A stretch of 64,000 nt of DNA from Carnegiea gigantea (taxonomy: Eukaryota; Streptophyta; Magnoliopsida; Caryophyllales; Cactaceae): the NCBI GenBank assembly GCA_029747015.1, contig JAKOGI010002768.1, positions 18,501 to 82,500 of the forward strand, read 5' to 3'. This document shows, piece after piece, positions 47,947 to 60,861 of this stretch. Each line of letters opens with the position of its first letter. The stretch's first letter is position 1. The notes under the pieces are model-generated. The model did not search any database. It was not told where the DNA came from and was given only the letters and a program-made list of their open reading frames with translations. The position numbers and the translations under genes were made by a program.

Positions 47947-50900
47947 TGTAACACCCCTAGCTCCTAGGGCCAAAAAGCGTTATGTTTTCTTAACTGTCTA
48001 CGTAAATTCTGGGACGAAACGGACAGAGTTTCCCCTGTAAACTGACTGTTTCCAGGCTATAAGCCTTACAATAAATCCCTGCAATTTAACGGAAGCGCAA
48101 AACATTTAAAAGAAGCTCAACGGCCGCACGCCAGAGTTCATAACTCAACGAGCCACTCGCACGGAGTACGCCAACCAGATTAATTCATGAACAAAGAAGA
48201 AACAAAAGATACAATTCAACGGTTCACACAACCGGAGTATTGGGGTTGACATTCCAAAACATAACTAACTTTAACCAAACGGCATCTAACTGGCTAGATG
48301 GTTGGCTCATAAGGCCATACAGAGCGACTCATAAACAATATGCGTTACATGAATTTAGAATACCTGTTTACAAACATTTCAAACTAAGAATACATAACGT
48401 GGCATCATTAAATACGTAAGATCCCCTCAAATGAATACAAACGACACCTTGCAAGCATGAACAGATTCTATCTTGACATAGCTTATTCAACTTTTTCCTA
48501 TTATAAAGAAAACCTGGGGAAAAGGGGAAAGAATAGTGGGATGAGCAACCACACGCTCAGTGAGTGTCCCCCAACCCCCTTTAAACCAAAACCGTTGCAG
48601 GCAATAGTATCTTTAATAGTCACATATCACGTATTCATACTTTACGATCATATTAGGCATTCATAAAATTCTTATGGAAACATCACTAACCATAAACTTC
48701 ATTTTAGGCACCCAAACACATTTCTAGGTCTTTAAATAACCAAACTTTTTTACTACCAGGCAGTCAAACACTTAAACAAGGGACAAGGCTAAGTACAGAA
48801 ACTTTCTTTTTCATAAACATAACTTTTTGGCATTTCATTCATATGGTATGCATAAGATACACACATTTCAAGTCTCAAGCAATTCTCATTCACAAGGTAT
48901 GCAAGAAATATTCTCATAAGACTTACTTTTCATATTCGCATCTTACTTAGCACCTCATTCATAAGTTATACTTAGAACATGCACATATCATACATAGGAA
49001 GCTTTCTTTCTTTTACCAAAAATGCTTCAGTTAGCCTCTTGAGGCTCATAAAAACTCTTCTCTTAGCCAGGCTCGTATTCTTTTAAAAGAATCTCTTTCA
49101 TCTTGGTCTCATGATGACCCTTATAAACTTTCTTTCTGAAACACTTAAAAAGGCAAAATGCCAGCTGCTATTCTTATTTAATAAGAAACTACTCTGGGTA
49201 TAAGATCATCATAAAGTGCTGGTTGGGAGAGATCTACACTCAATCCCAGTGAGATTAAGTCACACTAAGCTCTTACTCCCGGGATGGCAACTAACTTTGG
49301 ACCTTAACCCTCGTCAGGGTCTCTACGGATTACTCCCTAGGCTAGGGATTCCCCCGTTCAAGCAGGTTCACTCTCATCTATTGTCCCTAAGCACTTATCT
49401 TAGCCATTTAAACTGGTCATAACGACTAGTAAGTTTGCTGCCTCTCACAGCGAAATCCTTTATCATGCAACTCACGCCTTTGTAAAACTCTTTAGGATTC
49501 CCCCGTTTAAGCAGGTTTACTCCCAAAACTGTATTCATTTAGTTAAAATATGCCATCATGCACTAATATTTATGGCTACTATTATTTCAAAACATGAAAT
49601 CCTTCTTTGAAAATCTTGCCCTTATGCACATAATGTAACTTAAGGACATGGAAGGAAAGGGGGGTCCGCATGTATTACATTCAAGCACTTCATAATCAAT
49701 TCATCACAATGAGCCACGCATGGCCTCGCAATCCATATGATTGCGGTTAATTTACAACCCAGACTCCCTCCTCACAAGCACGGTACCACAAGAACCTCGA
49801 ACTACTCATAGTTCTACCTCAAACCATCCAACTACCATCTCGGTTTTCAATTCGACAACCATAACATATTATCAAAAGGGGTCTTGTGAAATAGCTACAT
49901 ATAACTTACCGAGCAAGCAGCAACCGTCCCATAGCTCGTTAACACATACAGAAGCATAAATATATAGGTATATTTTGCATTAATTGAAATAAGGACTTAA
50001 TTAACTGAAATAAACTCACAACACATGAAACTTAGTCTACATTCATGACCTGCGAATAGAAGGTAAGCATACCAAATTCATGCCACTTTCACGCATAACT
50101 AATCAACTAATATTCAAAGTATAACCATCCAACTAAACATGCATTGGCTTAAAATGTTCTCAGGTCGTTTCAAAGGGTACTCTTAAGCATGAACTAGCTA
50201 GTTCAACGTGCGTCAATTTAAAGAATGCTTGTCATTCAAGGGTTACTTATAAATATGAACTAATTAAATTAGCCTGCTCCGATCTTAGGTGTTCTTGGTT
50301 CGTTTCAAACATTCATACATTGGAGTTAAGGGGTTAAACATGCTCACTTCATCATTCAAATATTATTTCCAAAGCTGTTTTATAAGCATAGTTCAACTAA
50401 ATAGGCAAGCATCGATTCGAAGCGTTCATTCATTGTTTTGAAGTTACATTTCAAGTCTGATTGAGCTATTTCAGCATAATACGATTCTAAACGTTCATTT
50501 ATTATATCGAAATCATTATTCGAATCTAAATAAGTCATTTAAGCATAAGTCCTTTCAGGGTGTTCGTTTCTTTTCGAAGCTATTAATCGAGCATGAATTG
50601 ACTAAGTGTACACGGGTCGATTCTAGGCATTTATAGTCTATTACGACGTCATTGAACGAACATGATTCCGCTAAGCATACATATAACGATTCTAAGCATT
50701 TAAAGTTTACTTCAAAGTTATCAAACGATCATGGGTCATTTATGGTTTACTTCGAACTTAATAAACGATTATGAATTAACTAAACATACATTCGTCGTTT
50801 CTAAGCATTTATAATCAACTTCGAAGTTAGTTTTCAGGCATGAATTAACTGAATAGGTTCGAATCAAGGCTAAACATGCATAATTCACTTCGAATTAAAT

Positions 50901-52240
50901 CTTCAGGCATGAATTAACCAAATAGATTTGAATCAAAGCTAAACACGCATAATTCACAGCGAATTCAATCTTTAGGCATGAATTAACTAAATAGATTCGA
51001 ATCAAAGCTAAACAGGCATAATTCACATCGAATTAAATCTTCAGGCGTGAATTAACTAAATAGATTCGAATCAAAACTAAACAGGTATAATTCACTTCGA
51101 ATTAAATCTTCAGGCGTGAATTAACTAAATTCACTTGAATCGATTCTAAGCCACTTTCAAGTATTGATCAACTAAACTAACATATATCGATTCGAAGCCA
51201 CTATCGGGCATAAACTAGCTAAACTTAACATGCTTCGCAACTTAAAACTTAAAATGATTTTGAAACTACTAATACTTAGGAGGTGAGAAACACCCACCTC
51301 GATTCCATGCTAGGGATTCGTTCGAAGGCTGCTAGGCTTGGCTTTGAGTGCTGGAAAACTCGATTCCCAGACCCTTGCTTACTGAAGCACGAACCAACCC
51401 AATCCATGCCTATCCCATGCAACCAAAGACCCAATTCGGCCCAAACCCAGACCTGAGTTTCTATCCCTTTCACTACTGTCGCCGCTGCTGCTACTGGTGG
51501 TTGCCGACGTGGGCTCACCTGTCGACGGCGATGGTCGTGGTGGCGTGGGGTTGAGGACTTCGAAACCCTGGTCTTTGGACCGAGCACTCGCTCTGACTCT
51601 CGCTCGGTCCCTCTCTCCCTCTCTTCGTCGGTCCACGGCCGTGGCTGGCTGCGCACCGCGGCACCGGCGCCGTTGCCGGCGGCGCCCCCTCCTTCTCCCT
51701 CCATCGCTCAGCCACTCTCTCTCTCTCCCGTGTGGTGTGGTGGTCGGGGCCGTGAGGATCCACCCCCCCTTGTCGGGTTTTTGTGAAATAAAAGGGGGCT
51801 CAGCCCCTGTTTTTGTTCTCTTTTTTTTTGGGTCTTAAGCTAATCTATAATTGGTATTGCTAATCTAGTTCGTATCCCGAACTCTAAACCCGAATCGTTA
51901 ATACGACCTTCTATCGGCCATTCATTTCCAAATGCGTCGATGTTAGATTTTAATAAACCTCAAGACTAATTCTAATGTTATTAGCCTAATCGTATTCGAG
52001 AAACAACTAAATAAATCGAATAACGACTAGATTAAACTATCAGTATAATCTAAAGGCAGAAATAGTACGAATTAACTTTAAAATCAATAATAGTGTTAAT
52101 AATTCTCTTTAATAAAACTATCGCTCACATAAGCATATCTTGTAATAATCCAACTCGTAACGTTAATAAAAATACAAATTTATAACGTAAAAAGGTAATA
52201 CAGTTAGCTTAATGGGAAAACAGAGAATGCGGGTCTTGCA
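47947..52240 (-). repeat. Array LTR 3, complete, 4294 bp (subtype B)
   Basis: Variants shared with LTR 5 (for example the MNRFYLDIAYS reading at 48457 and 61372, and the shortened TTAGCCAGGCTCG segment near 49063 and 61979) separate it from LTRs 1, 2 and 4. Five 69-bp copies lie at 50834-51178. Confidence 0.86.
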
Positions 52241-54880
52241 TTCTTCCCCCCTTAAAAGAATTTCGTCCTCGAATTTCTAAATCTAAGTTCGGTCTCTCCT
52301 AGAATGCACGCACACAACTAGGATTTACGTGGTAGGTTTCCAAAAGGCCTCATTTTGTTGACACTACTTCCTTTAAATCGAAAGAAAATGGCTTATGGTA
52401 TCCAGTCTTCTCCTCGCCAATCCTCTTCAAGCGTTTACTCACTCTATTTAGGCGCTGAGAGCAAATCGCATTGAAGAGGTATAAATGAGTTGGCATGGAA
52501 AACCATATTAAGCTTATTTTAACAAGGAACACAGACTTTAAATCCTGTATCTGAGCAACAAGTCTAGCAAACCACATAGTTTCAAAAAAATCTACATTTA
52601 CGCATCGATACAAGTTAGCATCTAAAAGCTTTCCCTGTGTGGAGACTTTTAACGAAACAAATCAAGGTTGTCCTAAGACGGTTAACTAAGTCAAGATCAT
52701 TCACCAGCATACAAAATCGAAGCATTTCAAAACCGAGTTACTCAACCAGGGAGTTTTTATTTTATAGCAAGATAATGGATACATCACACAGCATTATCTA
52801 GCGTCACATACGAAACAAACATCTCTATATCATGAGAATATGCAAGTAAGATGACATGCTTATTCCCGTAACTCTACCCGTTTACAACCTTATTAAAGGA
52901 TCACACAGCATTATCTAGCGTCACATACGAAACAAACATCTCTATATCTTGAGAATATGCAAGTAAGATGATATGCTTATGCCCGTAACTCTACCCGTTT
53001 ACGACCTTATTAAAGGATCACAAGTGTATATCACGACAAAGCTCTTTTAAATTGGATGATATATTTTAATTATCCCTATTTGCAACCATACTCCACACTT
53101 CAATGATCAAGTAATGCAGTACGGATTTCGATACGACCACAAGTATACCAAGCACGTCATTGAGTCTCATAAGGTACATAGACAATCCCATATTCACACA
53201 TTCACACAAGTATAGGTCTCTAAGTTCGTGAAGTACTAGCACTCATATTTGTAACATGGAAACATGCAAATGGGAGGACTCTATAACACCAATGTAGTAT
53301 TCATAACAACTAACCAAAATGCAATGCTAAGGTTCGCCATGAAGCTTACTAATTTACATGTGGCACACTCAATCTGTCATCCAATGTCACACTAATCAAG
53401 CAAGCCATCAAACATTTTACGTACAATCATTTGTAAACCTTGGAGTCACGCATCCAAGTATGATCATGGGTATGCTAGCATGCGATATGATTAGACATAG
53501 AACACGCAAGGTAAGCAAGTGCGAATGCAACTTCTATGGTTACAAGATTTCTAGCTAAGTAGATGATAAATAGCGACTTTAACAAAACATAAGAATAGGG
53601 GCATTTTAGGTCATATAACAATTAGGCAATTCCCTTTCCCCGTCCTGTCGATCAACTCAAGTAGTCCATCTAACTCAATCATATGTATAATCATACTGAA
53701 GGATGTACTAACAGAAGGAAATCCGACTACTTGGCTCTTTAATGACATAACTTATGAAGGACTGCTCTAAAATAGGTCTAAGTAATTATATAAGCCCTTT
53801 CGAGCTTAGTATTACACATAATGTCACAACTGCTATCTCAACCATATTCACCTTAGCAAGAGGCATACAATTCCAAAGTGTGTCAGGCTCTCTCTACCTT
53901 GTTCTTTCTGGGTATATTAGGGTTTGATATAGTAAGGACACTATCAATTTCACATAGGACATCAAGAACATTGTGCAGGTGACAACAAGCATTGCGCTAG
54001 ACGATGAGGACAATTTTCATGCAATAGTCAAGAAAAATGCACTACTATTGCTTAATTTCTATCCAAGCATATCGAAATCTCATTTGATTTCTTTAAACAA
54101 CTCAAAATTCGCATATGGGGGGTATCACCTAGTGAGATTCTCAGTCGTAGAAAGCTACCTCTAATCACTAGCAGACAAATCATCGTTAACACATCCGGCA
54201 CTGCATACACCTTGGCATGTGGACACTCAAAATCATTTGATTACACACAGAACGTTATGCTCGTATGGCTAAATCCAAGCATTATTGCAAAGCAAATGGG
54301 AGTTTTCGGTTGCAACAATAAGACTAAACCAAGCAATTAAAAAGATCTTTAATGCGAAAGCAAAAGCCTAACTCACTAATCAGGAAGACTTTAACTTTCA
54401 ATGTCTTTAGGCTTTCAAAAGGAAGTAGTTTAGTTTCTTCTAGCTCTTTGTCTACCAACCTTTGAATACGTCTGCTCGCTCCATTATGGGGCCTGAGGAG
54501 CAAATCGTACTTTAGGGGCAAAGATGAGCGTAGAGTTAAGGCTTTCTAATCATTCGATTCAAATCACATGTTCTTTAAACATTGGATTAAAATCACCTAA
54601 GCATATAAACGAAACAACTTTCGATTGAGCTAGCACTTATCTCATCCACAACAATACGAGCCACTCGGCCTATACCTTAACAAATGGTTCCCTCAGCCAA
54701 CCATTCAGCCTACTCAAGCCGCATCTAACTAATGAAACGCGCGAACATTCACGCAAAGCTCACATTTGCACACAAGGCAGGCATATTTCACATAACCACA
54801 CGGTGTTCCTAGATGACTATATGAAATGCAAGACTCAGGTCGCGCCTACAGTTGCAGGACCTTTGCTCTGATACCATCAA
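52241..54880 (-). mobile_element. Array internal domain 4, with 117-bp duplication
   Basis: The purine tract complement is at about 52244-52253 and the primer site at 54864-54876. It is longer than the other domains because of a tandem duplication (52784-52900 and 52901-53017). From 52901 to the primer site it is nearly identical to domain 1 (constant offset of 20620 falling to 20619), while 52241-52900 is more diverged from it. Confidence 0.85.
52784..53017. repeat. 117-bp tandem duplication at a mosaic junction
   Basis: Both copies begin TCACACAGCATTATC. The first carries the ATATCATGAG and TTATTCCCG variants, the second ATATCTTGAG and TTATGCCCG. The copies therefore come from different unit lineages and do not represent a simple recent slip. 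Confidence 0.8.
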
Positions 54881-57800
54881 TGTAACACCCCTAGCCCCTA
54901 GGGCCAAAAAGCGTTACGTTTTCTTAACTTTCTACCTAAATTCTGGGACGAAACGGACAGAGTTTCCCCTGTAAACTGACCGTTTCCAGGCTATAAGCCT
55001 TACAATAAATCCCTGCAATTTAACGGAAGCATAAAACATTTAAAAGAAACTCAATGGCCGCACGCCGGAGTTCATAACTCAACGAGCCACTCACACGAAG
55101 TACGCTAACCACATTAATTCATGAACAAAGAAAAAACGAAAGATACAACTTAACGGTTCACACAACCGAGTATTGGCGTTTACATCCCAAAACATAACCA
55201 ACTTTAACCAAAAGACATCTAACTGACTAGATGGTTGGCTCATAAGGCCATACAGAGCGACTCAAAAACAATATGTGTTACATGAACTTAGAATACCTGT
55301 TTACAAACATTTCAAACTAAGAATACATAACGTGCTTCATTAAATACGTAAGATCCCCTCAAATGAGTACAAACGACACCTTGCAAGCATGAACAGATTC
55401 CATCTTGACATAGCTGATTCAACTTTCTCCTGTTATAAAGAAAACCTGGGGAAAAGGGGAAAGAATAGTGGGATGAGCAACCACACGCTCAGTGAGTGTC
55501 CCCCGACCCCCTTAAAACCAAAACCGTTGCAGGCAATAGTATCTTTAATAGTCACATATCACGTATTCATACTTCACGATCATATTAGGCATTCATAAAA
55601 TTCTTATGGAAACGTCACTTACCATAAACTTCACTTTAGGCACTCAAACACATTTCTAGGTCTTTAAATGACCAAACTTTTTTAGTACCAGGCAGTCAAA
55701 CACTTAAACAAGGACGAGGCTAAGTACAAAACTTTCTTTTTCATAAACATAACTTTTTGGCATTTCATTCGTATGGTATGCATAAGACACACACATTTCA
55801 AGTCTCAATCAATTCTCATTTATAGGATATGCATGAAATATGCTCATAAGACTTACTTCTCATATTCGTATCTTGCTTAGCATCTCATTTATAAGTTAAA
55901 CTTAGAACATGCACATGTCATACATAGGAAGCTTTCTTTCTTTTACTAAAAACACTTCCTTTAGCCTCTTGAGGCTCATAAAAACTCTTCTCTTAGCCTC
56001 TTGAGGCGCATATTCTTTTAAAAGAATCTCTTTCATCTTGGTCTCATAATGACCCTTAAAAACTTTGTTTCTGAAATACTTAAAAAGGCGAAATGCCAAT
56101 TGCTTTTCTTATTTAATAAGAAACTACTATGGGCATAAGATCATCATAAAGCGCTGGTTGGGAGAGATCTACACTCAATCCTAGTGAGATTAACTCACAC
56201 TAAGCTCTTACTCCCGGGATGGCAACTAACTTTGGACCTTAACCCTCGTCAGGGTCTCTAGGGATTACTCCCTAGGCTAGGGATTCTCCCGTTCGAGCAG
56301 GTTCACTCCCATCTAATGTCCCTAAGCATTTATCTTAGCCATTTAAACTGGTCATAACGACTAGTAAGTTTGCTGCCTCTCACAGCGAAATCCTTTATCA
56401 TACAACTCACGCCTTTGTAAAACTCTTTGGGATTCCCCCGTTCAAGCAGGTGCACTCCCAACACTGTATTCATTTAGTTACAATATGCCATCATGCACAA
56501 ATATTTATGGCTACTATTATTTCAAAATATGAAATCCTTCTTTGAAAGTCTCACCCTTATGCACATAATGTAACTTGAGGTCATATAAGGAAAGGGGGGT
56601 CCACATGTATTACATTCAAGCACTTCATAATCAATTCGTCACAATGTGCCACGTATGGCCTCGCAATCCATACGATTGCGGTTAATTCACAACCTAGACT
56701 CCCTCCTCACAAGCATTGTACCATAAAAACCTCGAACCACTCATAGTTCTACCTGAAACCATCTAACTACCATCTGGGTTTTCAATTCGATAATCATAAC
56801 ATATTATCAAAAGGGGTCTTGTGAAATAGCTACGTATAACTTACCAAGCAAGCAGCAACCATCCCATAGCTCGTTACCACATGCAGAAGCATAAATATGG
56901 AGGTATATTTTGCATTAATTGAAATAAGGACTTAATTAACTGAAATAAACTCACAACGCATGAAACTTAGTCTACATTCATGACTTGCGAATAGAAGGTA
57001 AGCATACCAAATTCATGCCACTTTCATGCATAACTAATCAACTAATATTCAAAGTATAACCATCCAACTAAACATGCATTGGCTTAAAATGTTCTCAGGT
57101 CGTTTCAAAGGGTACTCTTAAGCATTAACTAGCTAGTTCAATGTGCGTCAATTTAAAGAATGCTTGTCATTAAAGGGTTACTTATAAACATGAACTAATT
57201 AAATTAGCCTCCTTTGATCTTAGGTGATCTTGTTTCGTTTCAAACATTCATACATTGGAGTTAAGGGGGTAAACATGCTCACTTCGTCATTCAAACATTA
57301 TTTCCAAAGCTGTTTTATAAGCATAGTTCAACTAAATAGGAAAGCATCGATTCGAAGCGTGCATTCATTATTTCGAAGTTACATTTCAAGTCTAATTGAG
57401 CTATTTCAGCATAATACGATTCTAAACGTTCATTTATTATATCGAAATCATTATTCGAATCTAAATAAGTCATTTAAGCATAAGTCCTTTCAGGGTGTTC
57501 ATTTCTTTTCGAAGCTATTAATCGAGCATGAATTGATTAAGTGCACATGGGTCGATTCTAGGCATTTATAGTCTATTACGATGTCATTGAACGAACATGA
57601 TTCCGCTAAGCATACATATAACGATTCTAAGCATTTAAGTTTACTTCGAAGTTATTAAACGATCATGTGTCATTTATGGTTTACTTCGAACTTAATAAAT
57701 GATTATGAATTAACTAAACATACATTCGTCGCTTCTAAGCATTTATAATCTACTTCGAAGTTAGTTTTCAGGCATGAATTAACTGAATAGGTTCGAATCA

Positions 57801-58599
57801 AAGCTAAACATGCATAATTCAGTTCGACTTAAATCTTCAGGCATGAATTAACCAAATAGATTCGAATCAAAGCTGAACACGCATAATTCACTTCGAATTC
57901 AATCTTCAGGCATGAATTAACCAAATAGATTCGAATCAAAGCTAAACACGCATAATTTACTTCGAATTAAATCTTTAGGCGTGAATTAACTAAATAGATT
58001 CGAACCAAAACTAAACAGGCATAATTCATTTCGAATTAAATCTTCAGGCGTGAATTAACTAAATTCACTTGAATCGATTCTAAGCCACTTTCGAGTATTG
58101 ATCAACTAAACTAACATATATCGATTCGAAGCCACTATCGGGCATAAACTAGCTAAACTTAACATGTTTCGCAACTTAAAACCTAAAACGATTTTGAAAC
58201 TACTAATACTTAGGAGGCGAGAAACACCCACCTCGATTCCATGCTAGGGTTTCGTTGGAGGGCTGCTAGGCTTGGCTTTGAGTGCTGGAAAACTCGATTC
58301 CCTGACCCTTGCTTACTGAAGCACGAACCAGCCCAATTCATGCCTAACCCATGCAACCAAAGACCCAATTCGGCCCAAACCCAGACCTGGGTTTCTACCC
58401 CTTTCACTACTGTCGTCGCGGCTGCTACTGGTGGTCGCCGACGTGGGCTCACCCGTCGACGGCGACGGTCGTGGTGGCGTGGGGTTGAGGGCTTCGAAAC
58501 CCTGGTCTTTGGACCGAGCACTCGCTCTGACTCTCGTTCGGTCCCTCTCTCCCTCTCTTCGCCGGTCCACGATCGTGGCTGGCTACGCACCGCGGCACC
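54881..58599 (-). repeat. Array LTR 4, mosaic, truncated at its 5' end
   Basis: 54881-55690 follows LTR 1. About 55700-56280 is more diverged and keeps the doubled CCTCTTGAGG segment also found in LTR 0. From 56280 on it follows LTR 2 (for example AAATATGGAGG at 56895 and the CTTCGACTTAAATC variant). The sequence stops inside the GC-rich block at 58596, where a deletion joins it to the internal domain. Five 69-bp copies start at 57768. Confidence 0.83.
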
Positions 58600-60861
58600 A
58601 TATTAAGCTTATTTTAACAAGGAACACAGACTTTAAATCCTGTATCTGAGCAACAAGTCTAGAAAACCACATAGTTTCAAACAAATCTACATTTACACAT
58701 CGATACAAGTTAGCATCTAAAAGCTTTCCCTGTGTGGAGACTTTTAACGAAACAGATCAAGGTTGTCCTAAGACAGTTAACTAAGTCAAGATCATTCACT
58801 AGCATACAAAATCGAAGCATTTCAAAACCGAGTTGCTCAACCAGGGAGTTTTTATTTTATAGCAAGATAATGGATGCATCACACAGCATTATCTAGCGTC
58901 ACATACGAAACAAACATCTCTATATCTTGAGAATATGCAAGTAAGATGATATGCTTATGCCCGTAACTCTACCCGTTTACGACCTTATTAAAGGATCACA
59001 AGTGTATATCACGACAAAGCTCTTTTAAATTGGATGATATATTTTAATTATCACTATTTGCAACCATACTCCACACTTCAATGATCAAGTAATGCAGTAC
59101 GGATTTCGATACGACCACAAGTATACCAAGCACGTCATTCAGTCTCATAAGGTACATAGACAATCCCATATTCACACGTTCACACAAGTATAGGTCTCTA
59201 AGTTCGTGAAGTACTAGCACTCCTAATTGTAACATGGAAACATGCAAATGGGAGGACTCTATAACACCAATGGTAGTATTCATAACAACTAATCAAAATC
59301 AATCCTAAGGTTTGCCATGAAGCTTACCAATTTACATGTGGCACACTCAATCTGTCATCCAATGTCATACTGATCAAGCAAGCCATCAAACATTTTACGT
59401 ACAATCATTCGTAAACCTTGGAGTCACGCATCCAAGTATGATCATGGGTATGCTAGCATGCGATGTGATTAGGTATAGAACACGCAAGGCAAGCAAGTGT
59501 GAATGTAACTTCTATGGTCACAAGATTTCTGGCTAAGTAGATGAATAAATAGCGACTTTAACAAAACATAAGAATAGGGGCACTTTAGTTCATATAACAA
59601 TTAGACAATTCCCTTACCCCATCCTGTCGATCAACTTAAGTAGTCCATCTAACTCAATCGTATGCATAATCACACTGAAGGATGTACTAACAGTAGGAAA
59701 TCCAATTACTTGGCTCTTCAATAATATAACTTATCAACGATTGCTCTAAAACAAGTCTAAGTAATTATATAAGCCCTTTCGAGCTTAGTATTACACATAA
59801 TGTCACAACTGCTGTCTCAACTATATTCACCTTAGTAAGAGGCATACAATTCCAAAGTGTGTCAGGCTCTCTCTACCTTGTTCTTTCTGGGTGTACTGGG
59901 GTTTGATATAGCAAGGACACTATCAATTTCACATAGGACATCAAGAACATTGTACAAGTGACAACAAGCATTGCGCTGGACGATGAGGACAGTTTTCATG
60001 CAATAGTCAAGAAAAATGCACTACTATTGCTTAATTTCCATCCAAGCATATCGAAATCTCATTTAATTTCTTTAAACAACTCAAAATTCGCATATGGGGG
60101 GTATCACCTAGTGAGATTCTCAATCATAGAAAGCTACCTCTAATCACTTGCAAACAAATCATCGTTAACACATCCAGCAATGCATACACCTTGGCATGTG
60201 GACACTTAAAATCATTTGATTACACACAGAAAGTTATGCTCGTATGGCTAAATCCAAGCATTATTGCAAAGCAAATGCGAGTCTTCGGTTGCAACAATAA
60301 GACTCAACCAAGCAATTAAAATGATCTTTAATGCGAAAGCAAAACCCTAACTCACTAATCAGGAAGACTTTAAGTTTCAAAGTCTTTAGGCTTTCAAAAG
60401 GAAGTAGTTTAATTGCTTCTAGCTCTGTCTCTACCAACATTTGAATACGTCTGCTCGCTCCATTATAGGGCCCGAGGAGCAAATTCATACTTTAGAGGCA
60501 AAGATGAGCGTAGAGTTAAGGCTTTCCAATCATTCGATTCAAATCACATGTTGTTTAAACATTGGATTAAAATCACCCAAGCATATAAATGAAACAACTT
60601 TCGATTGAGCTAACACTTATCTCATCCACAACAATACGAGCCACTCAGCCTATACCTTAACAAGTGGTTCCCTCAGCCAACCATTCAGCTTACTCAAGCC
60701 GCATCAAACTAGTGAAACGCGCGAACATTCCCGCAAAGCTCACATTTGCACACAAGGCAGGCATATTTCACATAACCACATGGTGTTCCTAGATGACTAT
60801 ATGAAATGCAAGACTCAGGTCACGGCCTATGGTTGCAGGACCTTTGCTCTGATACCATCAA
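58600..60861 (-). mobile_element. Array internal domain 5, missing its purine-tract end
   Basis: The domain begins at the point equivalent to 38881, so the LTR start, the purine tract and the beginning of the 87-codon stretch are gone. The first ~700 bp follow domain 1 variants (GAAACAGATC, GGATGCATC), and from about 59310 it follows domain 3 variants. The primer site is 60845-60857. Confidence 0.82.
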
